This document shows, in pieces, positions 9,901 to 19,327 of a stretch of 64,000 nucleotides of DNA. The stretch lies in contig CP079103.1 of assembly GCA_019285755.1 (NCBI GenBank), positions 5,489,001 through 5,553,000 of the forward strand, written 5' to 3'. This DNA is from Chitinophaga sp. E66. GTDB taxonomy: Bacteria; Bacteroidota; Bacteroidia; Chitinophagales; Chitinophagaceae. The stretch's first letter is position 1, and each line of letters opens with the position of its first letter. The position numbers and the translations under genes were made by a program. Below the pieces are notes generated by a model that did no database searches, was not told the origin of the DNA, and was given only the letters and a program-made list of their open reading frames with translations.

Positions 9901-10057
9901 GACCACTGTAAACCAACAGATCCGGGATACCTGGATCCGCATCCAGAATAAAGAGTTTTACACCGGCTGTGGGAAAGACGACTGCCGTTGGTGCAACTTC
10001 GTGAAAGACAATAAACTGGAGGTGGCACTGCACACCCTGGTGGAAGAGGAAGAATAA
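6908..10057 (+). CDS. UvrD-like DNA helicase with C-terminal PD-(D/E)XK iron-sulfur nuclease domain (several apparent frameshifts)
   Basis: A superfamily 1 helicase of about 1050 residues. Motifs in order: LNSAQREAVDN, Walker A AGPGTGKTQ, LTYTDAGTVAMRKRL, LVDEYQDTSGTQ (motif II), VVGDDDQSIYRFQGA (motif III), the late helicase motif LLTAHGSKGLEFEYVFV and RRLFYVALTRAEKHLYISYP. The last 270 residues form a RecB-like nuclease: LNNYLHCPLAFYY, NTEFGSAVHFALEKLF, VVDYKTGDYE (catalytic Asp and Lys) and TGCGKDDCRWCNF. The four Cys (one before, three after the core) match the iron-sulfur staple of AddB-type nucleases. It could be a single-chain AddAB-like repair enzyme. Shifts lie near 7095, 7800, 8095, 8785, 9070 and 9185. 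Confidence 0.87.
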
Positions 10058-10112
10058 ATAATGGCCAACAAACAGTAAGTTTGCAAATCATAAAATTCAG
10101 CGAACAGGAATC

Positions 10113-11580
10113 ATGAATCATATAATGCGTGGCTGGATCGGCTTTTGGATCGTAGTGACGGTATTCGGCCTTTTTGCATGGGCTGCGCCAACATCGTACC
10201 GCCCGGCGGCGGGCCGAGGGATACCCTCGCGCCGAGGGTCGTATCCATTTCCCCCGATTCCACCCTGCAGTTCAAAGCCCAGCGCGTGACCTTCCGGTTC
10301 GATGAGTACGTGGAGCTGGACAACGTCCTGGAAAAGCTAATCGTATCCCCACGCTGAAGCGCACTCCCGTTATCCAGGCGAAATTGCGCACCATCACCAT
10401 GGAAATCAAGGACTCCCTGCAGCCCAATACCACCTACACCTTCAACCTGGGCGACGCCGTGAAAGACGTGAATGAACGGAACCCGATCGAAGATTTCGTA
10501 TACGTGGTGTCTACCGGCGATTACCTGGATTCCCTCACGCTGTCGGGCACCATCCTCATCGCCGAAACCGGCAAACCGGACAGCAACGTGGCTGTGATGC
10601 TGTATGCGAATGTTGCGGAAGACTCCGTGGTTTCGAAGGAAAACCCCTTTACCTGGCGAAGACGAAAGGGAACGGCACTTACCGGTTCAAGAACCTCAAG
10701 CCAGGCACTTACAAAATCTTCGCCCTGAAAGAAGAAAACCGCGACTTTCAATATACCGAAGCCGACGAGCTCATCGCGTTCCGCGACGATTCAATACAGC
10801 TGGAGGAAAACATGACGGATATAAACATGTCGCTGTTCAAAGAACCTGACTCCCTCCGGCCTAAATATGACGACCTCGATGTGCCGGCAGAACCGGTAGT
10901 ACAGGAGGAAAAGAAAAAGACGACAAGAAAAAGCCCAAGCTGCTGGCCAGCGCCGAGCTGAACGGCGGCAAGCAGGAACTGGGCGACAGCCTTACCCTGT
11001 CTTTCAACTTCCCGCTTAAAAGCCTCGATTCATCCGCCATACTGCTGTTGGAAGACACCACCCTTCAACCGGTACGCTTCGTTGTATCCGTGGCGGATAC
11101 GACCATGAAGCGCTTCAAAATGTCCTATAACTGGAAGCCCGGCAAACCTTATGAGCTGATCCTCCCCGCAGGCTTCGCGACCGATACCTCCGGCCTGCAA
11201 ACGGCCAAAGCGGATACCGTGCGCTTCGAAGCCAAGCAGCTGGACGATTACGGCACCGTTACCGTTAACCTCTCCGTGAGCGACAGCGCCAGGGTGCTGC
11301 TCCCGGAAAACGACAGCAGCTACCAGTTCGTAGTGCAGCTGGTGACCGGCGGCAAGGAAGTGAAATATTCCGGCGTGGTGAAGAACGGTAAATGGGAGCG
11401 CGGGCTTATCCAACCCGGGGAATACGAGATCCGCGTCATCGTGGACCGCAACTTCAACGGCGCCTGGGACACCGGGATTTACTACCGCAACCCAAAAAGC
11501 AGCCGGAGACGGTCTTTTCCTTCAAAGATCCCATCAACGTCAAAAAGAACTGGACGGTTCCCACTAACGTCAAACTATAG
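10113..11580 (+). CDS. Lipoprotein with N-terminal Ig-like domain (several apparent frameshifts)
   Basis: MNHIMRGWIGFWIVVTVFGL is a signal segment. After a shift near 10180 the sequence reads GCANIVPPGGGPRDTLAPRV, so the lipobox Cys follows the hydrophobic stretch. The next ~100 residues (SPDSTLQFKAQRVTFRFDEY, TYTFNLGDAVKDVNERN) resemble the bacterial Ig-like domain 5 (SbsA-type) widely seen in Bacteroidota lipoproteins. A carboxypeptidase-regulatory-like segment (GTYRFKNLKPGTYKIFAL) and beta-rich repeats follow, ending VPTNVKL at 11580. About 490 residues. Further shifts lie near 10345, 10655, 10915 and 11500. Function unknown; it is probably envelope-bound. Confidence 0.8.
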
Positions 11581-11590
11581 CCATTATCCG

Positions 11591-11598
11591 TAATTTTG
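11591..11598 (+). promoter_or_regulatory. -7 promoter element directly before recR
   Basis: TAATTTTG matches TAnnTTTG and ends four bases before the recR ATG at 11603. If used, the transcript would start at or within a few bases of the start codon (leaderless). Confidence 0.45.
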
Positions 11599-11602
11599 CC
11601 GT

Positions 11603-12224
11603 ATGATCTTCTCTTCCGCATTGATAGAAAATGCCGTCAGCGAGTTTGCCCGGCTCCCGGGCGTGGGTAAGAAAACGGCGTTACGGTTGGTGCTGCACCT
11701 CCTGAAACAGGATACCGCCCAGGTGGAAATGTTCGCGGAAGCCATCGCCAAAATGCGCAGGCAGATCAAGTTTTGCAAAACCTGCCACAACGTATCCGAC
11801 GAAGATACCTGCACCATTTGCGCCAACGCATCCCGCAACCATAAGGTTGTTTGCGTGGTGGAATCCATCCGCGACGTGATCGCCATCGAAAACACCCAGC
11901 AATTCAACGGCGTATACCATGTGCTCGGGGGATCATTTCCCCGATCGACGGTATCGGCCCGGATCAGCTGCAAATCCACTCGCTCGTGGAGCGGGTGCAG
12001 CAACTGGGCGTGGAAGAGGTGATCATGGCCCTGAGCCCCACCATCGAGGGAGACACGACCATTTACTACCTTTCCAAGAAACTGAAGGATTACCCCGTGA
12101 AAGTGACGACCATCGCCCGGGGATCGCCTTCGGCGGGGAGCTGGAATATGCCGACGAAATGACCCTGGCCCGTTCGCTCACCAACCGCCTCCCGCTCGAC
12201 AACTACCTCCAGCAAGGCAAATAG
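11603..12224 (+). CDS. recR: Recombination protein RecR (two apparent frameshifts)
   Basis: RecR works with RecO/RecF to load RecA on gapped DNA. Visible are the helix-hairpin-helix FARLPGVGKKTALRLVLHLL, the four-Cys zinc finger CKTCHNVSDEDTCTIC, a Toprim domain (VVCVVESIRDVIAIE, LGGSFPRSTVSA read through to ISPIDGIGP) and the C-terminal FGGELEYADEMTLARSL. The total is about 207 residues, normal for the family. Shifts near 11930 and 12120 fall in G/C runs. It is followed by a separate promoter for the peroxidase gene. Confidence 0.93.
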
Positions 12225-12227
12225 GAC

Positions 12228-12257
12228 TTGGTTTTTGAGCGTTGAAACGTATATTTG
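12228..12257 (+). promoter_or_regulatory. Bacteroidota-type promoter of the glutathione peroxidase gene
   Basis: TTG at 12228-12230 (-33) and TATATTTG at 12250-12257 (-7) are 19 bases apart. The ATG at 12301 is 43 bases downstream. Confidence 0.65.
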
Positions 12258-12300
12258 GATAGACACGTCAAGTATTTAACCATCCCTAAACAATTAGCAT

Positions 12301-12821
12301 ATGTTTAAAATATTGCTTCTTTCCGCTCTTTTCCCCGTCCTTTTCGGCAATGTGTACGATTTCAAGGTAGACGCCATCGAAGGCGGCAAGATCGATTTCT
12401 CGAAATACAAGGGTAAGAAGATCCTCATTGTTAACACGGCTTCCCAATGCGGGAACACGCCGCAGTACGCCGAACTGGAAAACTGTATAAGAAATACCAG
12501 GGCAAGCTCGTGATCATCGGATTCCCCGCCAATAACTTCGGCGGCCAGGAGCCGGGATCAAATTCGAGATCAAGGCATTCTGCACGAAAGAATACGCCGT
12601 AACCTTTCCCATGGCGGCGAAGATTTCCGTAAAGGCGCAGACATCCACCCGCTGTATAAATGGCTGCTGGACGAAGCCAAAGCCAAACAACTGGCGCCTG
12701 AAGAAGTGACTGGAACTTCCAGAAGTACCTCCTGAACGAAAAAGGCGAGCTGATCGCCGTGTTTAAGCCCCGCACTTCCGTTTTTACGGCCGAAGTGACC
12801 GCCGCGATCGAAGGTAAATAG
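12301..12821 (+). CDS. Glutathione peroxidase family protein, secreted (several apparent frameshifts)
   Basis: Thioredoxin-fold peroxidase that reduces peroxides. After a signal-like segment (MFKILLLSALFPVLFG) come KILIVNTASQCGNTPQY with the catalytic Cys in place of selenocysteine, then IIGFPANNFGGQEPG, FCTKEYAVTFPMAAKISV and the WNFQKYLLNEKGELI block that supplies the Trp-Asn pair. About 174 residues, matching family length. In bacteria lacking glutathione such enzymes use thioredoxin. Shifts lie near 12480, 12556, 12630 and 12710. Confidence 0.85.
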
Positions 12822-12846
12822 TCAATTAAGCTGTACTTTTACGGTC

Positions 12847-13982
12847 ATGTTTTTCGCGGATATCATCGGACAGGAAGCGACACGCGCTCAGATTTTGCAT
12901 GCGGTTGAAAACAACCGCCTTAGCCACGCCATGATCATGCTGGCCCCGGAAGGCGCCGGCGGGCTCCCCATGGGACTGGCCTTTGCGCAGTATCTGGTGT
13001 GTGAGAACCGCCGGGAAAACGATGCCTGTGGGAGCTGTGAGGCCTGTGTTAAGGCGAAAAAGTACGTCCACCCGGATATTCACTTCTCTTACCCGGTCAT
13101 TCCCCGCAAGTCGGGCGACAAGCCGGTCAGCACCGATTATATCGCCGAATGGCGGAGTTCATCGCGCAACAGCCTTACGGCAATGCGTACGACTGGCTGC
13201 AATTTATCGGTGCGGAGAATAAGCAGGGAAACATTACGGCCCATGAGTGCCAGGATATTATCCGGAAACTGAACCTGAAAAGCTTCGAGAGCCAGTATAA
13301 GATCCTGCTCATGTGGATGCCGGAATACCTGGGGAACGAGGGCAACCGGCTATTGAAGCTCATCGAGGAGCCGCCGGCCAATACGGTCTTCATCCTGGTG
13401 GCGGAGAACCAGGAGCAGATCCTGGCGACCATCCTCTCCCGGACCCAGCTCATCAAGATTAATCCCCTTTCCAAGGACGATATCGTGAAAGCCCTCGTGC
13501 AACGGAATGAAGTGGCAGAGACACGCGCGCGCCAGATCGCGACCATCGCATCGGGCAACTACCGTGAAGCGCTCCACCTGCTGAACCATTCCGACAACGA
13601 TTACCACGAGCTGCTGCGTAACTGGCTGAACGCCATCTTCATGAACAACCGCGCCGGGCTGCAGGAATGGGTGGATCACATCGCCAGCGCTAAAATGGGC
13701 AGGGAAAACCAGAAGCAGTTTATCCGGTACTTTATCAACGTGCTGGAGCACAGCCTTCGCGTGCAATACATGGATCCCGCGCAGCTCGCTTTTACGTCTG
13801 AAGAGATCGATTTCGCGGAAAAACTGAAGAAACTGGCCAACCTGGGACAGATGGGCCAGATCATGGAAGAACTGGACAATGCGTACTATCATATCGAGCG
13901 AAATGCTAACGGGAAAATCCTGTTTCACGCGCTCTCCATCAGGCTTCAGTACATCTTTAAGGGCAAGCTCCTGCCTGTTTAG
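12847..13982 (+). CDS. holB: DNA polymerase III delta' subunit (one apparent frameshift)
   Basis: Clamp-loader subunit. MFFADIIGQEATRAQILHAV and NRLSHAMIMLAPEGAGG form the N-terminal AAA+ module. The P-loop is degenerate, with no Lys after the Gly run, as expected of a non-ATP-hydrolysing delta' subunit. The zinc-binding CGSCEACVKAKKYVHPD, the sensor block QYKILLMWMPEYLGNEG and LLKLIEEPPANTVFILV follow. The rest is the helical collar domain to FKGKLLPV. About 378 residues. One shift near 13152. It lies just upstream of ricT, an arrangement common in Bacteroidota. Confidence 0.9.
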
Positions 13983-13999
13983 CTGTCAACTATTTAACG

Positions 14000-14007
14000 T
14001 ACCTTTG
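14000..14007 (+). promoter_or_regulatory. -7 promoter element upstream of ricT
   Basis: TACCTTTG matches TAnnTTTG just after holB and 106 bases before the ricT ATG. A T-rich -33 candidate (TTTAG) overlaps the holB stop. Moderate support. Confidence 0.4.
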
Positions 14008-14113
14008 TCCGGCTATTTCCCTATACGGCCCTTTTGAATCTGAAAGTAAATATGTACTTTTAGTGACCTGGGGTACCAGGGATCAACATTTTTAAATTAA
14101 TAAACCGAATAAT

Positions 14114-15816
14114 ATGGCTTGTGCCGGATGTGGTACGGGTGCAGAGGGGAAGCCGACGGGATGCAAGAGCAATGGAGGCTGCAGCAGCGGCGGGTGTAAC
14201 CGCCTCAATGTCTTCGACTGGCTTTCCAATATTCCCTTGAGTGATAGTTTAGCACCATTCGATATTTTAGAAGTAAGTTTTAATAACGGTAGTCGCAAAG
14301 ATTTCTTCCGCAATTCCACCAAACAGCAGTTCGATAAAGGCGAAATGGTGGCAGTTGAAGGTGTCAGTGGCTTCGACGTAGGCATGGTCAACCTCACCGG
14401 CGAGCTGGTGAAGCTGCAAATGAAGAAGCGTCGGGTCGAAGATACCCCGGAAGTAAAGAAAGTCCTCCGCCGCGCATCTAACGACGACATGAACCGCATG
14501 TCGGAGAACAAGAACCGCGAGCGGGACGCTCTCATCAAGGCACGCGCCATCGCCCGCAACCTGGGCCTGGAAATGAAGCTAGCCGAGGTGGAAATTCAGG
14601 CAGACGGCCGTAAAGCTACTTTCTTCTACACGGCAGACGACCGCGTCGATTTCCGTGAGCTCATCAAAGTATATGCCTCCGAATTCCGGGTTAAGGTGGA
14701 AATGCGCCAGATCGGCGCCCGCCAGGAAGCCGGAAAAGTTGGTGGCATCGGCTCCTGTGGCCGCGAATTGTGCTGCTCCACCTGGCTGACCGACTTCAAG
14801 TCGGTAAACACGACTGCCGCCCGTTACCAAAACCTCTCCATCAACCAGGCAAAGCTTTCCGGCCAGTGCGGCCGCCTGAAATGCTGCCTGAACTACGAAC
14901 TGGATACCTACCTCGACGCCCTGAAAGACTTCCCCGACGACTGCGACGTGATCGAAACCTCAGGTGGCAAAGCCACGCTGCAGAAAAGGGATATCTTCAA
15001 GAACCTGATGTGGTACTCCTACGACAACAGTAACAAACAATACCCGCTCACCATCACCCGCGTGAAGGAGATCCGTCAGCTCAACAACCAGGGCATCCGA
15101 CCTGAAGAGCTGAAGGCCGTGGAAGTAGTGTCCGGCAAACCTAATAAAGAAGCCGATCTCGGATTCGCCGATGTGGTGGGCCAGATCAGCCTCCGTTCTC
15201 TCGAGAAAGCGTCCCAGAAGCGCAAGGCTAAAACCCGCGAAAAGCAGAAGGAACAGCAACAACAGAAGGACGGTAAAGGCAACCGTGGCGATCAGCAGGC
15301 CCGCAGGCCCGACCAGCAGCAGCCCAAACAAGGCGGCCGCCCCGAGCAGAAAGGCCGTGACAACCGCGGAGAACAAAAGCCCAGGAACAACGCCCCGACA
15401 ACCGCGGCGGCGAACAGAAGCCCCGGGAGAACCGCGGCGACCAGAAACCACGCGAGCAACGTCCGGATAACCGTGGCGGAGAGCAGAAACCACGCGAGCC
15501 CCGCGGCGACCAAAAGACCCGCGAAAACCGTGGCGGTGATCAGAAGCCCCGCGAACCGCGCGAGAACCGTGGCGACCAAAAGCCCCGCGAACCGCGTCCG
15601 GACAACCGTGGCGGAGAGCAGAAGCCCAGAGAACCACGTGAGCCCCGAGGCGATCAAAAGCCCCGCGAGAATCGTGGCGGCGACCAGAAGCCCCGTGAAC
15701 CGCGTGAGCCCCGTGGCGAACAGAAACCCCGCGAAAACCGCGGTGGCGACCAAAAGCCCAGGGAACCCCGAGAGCCCCGTGAACCGCGCGAGCCCAGGCC
15801 CGAAAACAAACAATAA
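14114..15816 (+). CDS. ricT: PSP1-domain protein RicT with long repetitive basic tail (one apparent frameshift)
   Basis: RicT (YaaT) is part of an iron-sulfur complex that promotes mRNA processing in Bacillus. The N-terminus is Cys-rich (MACAGCGTG, then C-G-G-C-S-S-G-G-C), as usual in Bacteroidota. The PSP1 core carries ATFFYTADDRVDFRELIK and the Cys motifs GSCGRELCCSTWL and GQCGRLKCCLNYE. After about residue 390 the chain becomes low-complexity: a Gln/Lys stretch, then about 130 residues of imperfect RGGDQKPREPRE repeats to the end PENKQ at 15814-15816. One missing base near 15393 makes the given frame leave the repeat; correcting it gives 567 residues. The repeats are Arg/Gly-rich, as in RNA-binding tails. 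Confidence 0.9.
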
Positions 15817-15841
15817 TTTTGAAGTACTTTCGTATAATAGC

Positions 15842-15872
15842 AGAGACGCAACCACCCGGTGCGTCTCTCTTT
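15842..15872 (+). terminator. Terminator of ricT
   Basis: AGAGACGCA at 15842-15850 pairs with TGCGTCTCT at 15860-15868, followed by CTTT. It lies 26 bases after the ricT stop and just before the rhomboid gene. Confidence 0.65.
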
Positions 15873-15880
15873 ATAGTATC

Positions 15881-17340
15881 ATGATCGGCTTTCCGCCCCG
15901 ATATAGCACCTACGCTTCCCTCTCCCACCGCACCACGGAGGAAAGGCTCATCCTTTTCTGGCTCGCGGCCGAAAGCCTCGACTGGGAAGTTGGCACCGCC
16001 ACACCCGATAGCCTCACAGCTTTCACCCCTTCAGCCTCAGGTCCTGGAACGAACAGGTCAGCATCGACTTCTCCGGAGAAGACATCGAACTGTTCAGTGT
16101 ATCCACCGGCGTACAAATCCTTGACTTCGGGCGTAACCGCCAGAACGTGATCCGCCTGCTCAGGGCCCTGCATTCCATAGACGCCGCCATTTCTCCGGAA
16201 GAACTGCAGGCCGCTGCAGATCAACGCCGCCACCTCATCCGGCCGGAAGGAGAAACCGTGCACCTCACAAGAAGCCGCCGCGTCGTCAATGGGTTCACGC
16301 AAGTGTTTAAACCGGTGAAAGGCTACTTCGTAACGCCGATCCTCATCGTGCTCAACGCCCTCGTATTCCTCATCACCACCAACAAATGGCTATTCCCCGA
16401 AAGTTCCGGCTGGACGCCCGCTGGCGAAGCGCTGGAGAAAGTCGGCGCCAATTATAAGCCCCTCACCCTCTTTGGCGAGCCCTGGCGGCTTGTTACCGCA
16501 GGATTTCTCCATGCAGACGGGTTCCATCTGTTCTTCAATATGTACGCTGTCATGATGTGCGGGATATACCTGGAGCCCCTGCTCGGCAGGGTCCGGTTTG
16601 CAGCCGTGTATTTCATTTGCGGCATCGGCGGAGCGCTCGCCAGCCTCTGGTGGTACGATATCACCCCATCGCTGGGTGCATCTGCTTCCGCTTTCGGTCT
16701 TTTCGGGTTCATCCTAGCCCTTCTGCTGCACAAATTCCTGGAGCCGCGCGAGCGGAAAGCCCTGCTTATCAGCATAGGGATCTACCTCATCATGAACCTG
16801 GCCTCCATCTTCTTCTCCACCAATTATGATCATGCCGCCCATTTCGGCGGACTGTTCTGCGGCCTCCTCCTGGGCCTGCTCTGGCTCCCGGCGCTTAGGC
16901 CCGGCGCCTCGCTGCAACGCAGAACCGTTTCAACAACGGCCGGGTTCGCTGTATGCGTGGTCTTGTTTTCCGCCGCATTCTTCTTCGCCCCGCGCGATGT
17001 GAACGAATACCTGCAGAAACGCGATAAGATGGATGAGAATTACCTGCTGGCGTCTGGCGCTTATACCGCCCGCACCAACGAGGAAAGGATGAAATGGCTG
17101 CAGAATTACGCCATTTACTATATGGACGAAAACCTCCGGATCATGGACGACGTGGATAAAATGCGCCTGGCGCACGACTCTCGCCGCCAAAACCGGATAC
17201 TGCGGAAGATCTACACCACGCAGAAACAGTTATTCGTCTGGAATTATAAAACACTTTCGGAAGGTAAAAATCCCTACGACGCGGAGATCATCCGCGCGCT
17301 GCATGAACTGGATAAGCTCCAGGAGCAACTGGAATACTAA
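15881..17340 (+). CDS. Rhomboid family intramembrane serine protease with N-terminal extension (one apparent frameshift)
   Basis: After about 140 soluble residues starting MIGFPPRYSTYASLSHRTTE, a six-helix rhomboid core begins near YFVTPILIVLNALVFLITTN. HADGFHLFFNMYAV, the catalytic Ser motif GASASAFGLFG and the catalytic His in DHAAHFGGL are present, so it should be active. A C-terminal soluble part of about 115 residues (YLQKRDKMDENYLL to LDKLQEQLEY) ends at 17340. About 486 residues. One shift near 16029. The N-terminal region has no family I can name; it may be a cytoplasmic recognition domain. It meets the NdpA-like gene tail to tail, three bases apart. Confidence 0.87.
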
Positions 17341-17343
17341 CGC

Positions 17344-18394
17344 CTACTTCTCCTCCTCGAAATACAATTTGTAATACTGCATCTGCCGCTCTTCGTCGTA
17401 GCCCCGCTCGATCAGTTCCCGGTTGCCATGTACGTATACGTGGAAGTTGCGGTCGAGTTTGAGGATGCTCTTGAAGAATTTCTGCCTTTTTTGAACGCGG
17501 GATTGCTGATCTCGAATTCGTCGGGAACGTCGAGCTTGTATTCATTGCGGTAATGGTCGCGGTATTCCCGGAAGGCATCAACGGCATCGGGGTGGCCTAA
17601 TACTTCTTCCGCAAACTCTTCCATCTTGAACTCTTCTTTCTCCTTGAAGTACGTCGCGGATTTCTTTAACAGGTCGATCTGGTCGATACGGCTCATTTCG
17701 AATTCCTCCGGCAGCTTTTTCTGAATGAACTGCTGGCAGAGGTCAACCATTGTTTCGGTTTGATGATAACTGTCCTCCCGGCGCTGCACCTGGAGGAACG
17801 CATCTTTCAATATACGGCTTCGTTCTGTTTGCTGTTCGCGTCCACAATGCTGACCTTGAAGCCTTCTTCCTGCTCAATATTGAAGATCAGGCAGCCTTTG
17901 TCGAGCTTATTGATGTTAATACCATCGTCGTAGTTCAGCTGATAGTTATCATCGCTCAGGAAAACTTTCAGGTAGGTATCCCGGTTCTCTGACTTGAAGA
18001 TGCCGATGGCCTCCACCTCTTCTCCGTCTACCTGGCATTTGCTGAAATGGGTGATATATAACTCCCCGCCCTTGATCTTGGGGTGGGTGGAATGTTTATA
18101 AAGATGCTTGGCGATATTGACAGACTGGTCCTGGAAGGCGTCCTTGTTCTCGAAGATGAGGCTACAGTATTTGTAGACTTCATTGAGCTGAATATCCGCT
18201 TCGTGGGTGAAGCGGAAATATTCTGCGTTGTTGGTGAAAGGCTGGATGAAATAGCTGAGCAGCAGGGTCCCGATGGTTTCGTCCTGCAACTGAAGAGGTT
18301 GTTGCGAAAGCACCAGGGGCTCGTCGTTATTACCGTTGCCGACCTTATGAATGGTGAGCAGTTCCAGGTCTTTGATATCCGATACGTGAATCAT
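17344..18394 (-). CDS. Nucleoid-associated protein, NdpA/YejK-like (two apparent frameshifts)
   Basis: Starts MIHVSDIKDLELLTIHKVGN. Blocks such as YFRFTHEADIQLNEVYKYC, HPKIKGGELYITHFSKCQ and IFKSENRDTYLKVFL match the 37-kDa nucleoid-associated protein family (PF04245), whose E. coli member YejK interacts with topoisomerase and the nucleoid. The C-terminal half carries FEMSRIDQIDLLKKSATYF and ends LYFEEEK at 17344. About 350 residues, normal for the family. Shifts near 17812 and 17490. No membrane segment. Confidence 0.85.
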
Positions 18395-18451
18395 ACGGGC
18401 TGCAAATTAGGGGCATTTCCCATTTTCCGTCAAAAAAATTAATTTACCGGA

Positions 18452-19327
18452 ATGAAATGCCTACAAACTGTATTGCTGTGCCTGTCCACTATTGCGACTT
18501 TCGGACAAAACGTACCTTATATTTCCCGTGATCTCACGAAAGAAAACCAGTTTTCAACCAACATCGAAGGCCCGAATTTTGATTCCCGGGGCCGGCTGTA
18601 TGTCGTGAACTTCAAACACGACGGCACCGTGGGCCTCATCAGCCCCGTTACGGGCCGGGGCACTGTGTTCGTGACCCTGCCAGACAGCAGCATCGCCAAC
18701 AGTATCGTCTTCGACCGCGCCGGCAATATGCTACTGGCCGACTTCATTGGCCATAATATCTTGAAAGTGAATATGAAAACGCGTGAAATCACCGTCTTCT
18801 GTCATTCCGACCAGTTCAACCAGCCCAACGATTTCTGCATCAATGCCAAAGGCCAGCTTTTCGCCTCCGACCCCAACTGGAAGCTAGGCACCGGCCAGAT
18901 CTGGCGCATAGATCCCAACGGCGCTCCCACCCTGCTCGACGGAAACATGGGCACCACCAACGGCATCTGCCTCAGCCCGGACGAAAAAACGCTCTATGTC
19001 AATGAAAGCGTACAGCGCAAGATATGGAAGTTCGACATCGACGATGCCGGAAACATCTCCAACAAACGCCTTTTCGCTGAATTCCCCGACTTCGGCTTCG
19101 ACGGTATGAAGACCGACCGCGACGGAAACCTCTATGTTACCCGCTACGGTAAAGGAACCATCGCGATGATCACGCCCGAGGGCGAGGTATACCGGGAGAT
19201 CCTTAAAGGAAAATCCTGCAGCAATCTCGTATTCGGTGGCCACGATGGCCGTACCGTCTACGTTACGCTGCAGGATCGCAAATGCATGGAATACTTCCGT
19301 ACGGAAATTCCCGGCAAAGGGCTATAA
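18452..19327 (+). CDS. Secreted SMP-30/gluconolactonase-like beta-propeller protein
   Basis: Intact, 291 residues. MKCLQTVLLCLSTIATFGQN is a signal peptide. The rest is a six-bladed propeller: EGPNFDSRGRLYVVNFKHDG, ANSIVFDRAGNMLLADF, QPNDFCINAKGQLFASDPNW (metal-binding Asn and Asp), TNGICLSPDEKTLYVNES and FGFDGMKTDRDGNLYVTRYG. The motif set fits the SMP-30/Gluconolactonase/LRE-like family, which opens sugar lactones in a Ca2+- or Zn2+-dependent way. It converges on the sulfatase gene with overlapping stops (19322-19327). A sugar substrate from sulfated glycans is possible but is only inferred from the neighbour. Confidence 0.88.
   Translation: MKCLQTVLLCLSTIATFGQNVPYISRDLTKENQFSTNIEGPNFDSRGRLYVVNFKHDGTVGLISPVTGRGTVFVTLPDSSIANSIVFDRAGNMLLADFIGHNILKVNMKTREITVFCHSDQFNQPNDFCINAKGQLFASDPNWKLGTGQIWRIDPNGAPTLLDGNMGTTNGICLSPDEKTLYVNESVQRKIWKFDIDDAGNISNKRLFAEFPDFGFDGMKTDRDGNLYVTRYGKGTIAMITPEGEVYREILKGKSCSNLVFGGHDGRTVYVTLQDRKCMEYFRTEIPGKGL

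Noticed and set aside
9227..10033. 268-codon complement-strand frame
   Set aside because: It lies wholly antisense to the well-supported nuclease domain of the helicase and has no recognisable protein pattern.
14960..15928. Long complement-strand frames across the RicT tail
   Set aside because: They are antisense shadows of the repeated Arg/Gly/Pro tail; the repeat keeps several frames open, and no family or start signal supports them.
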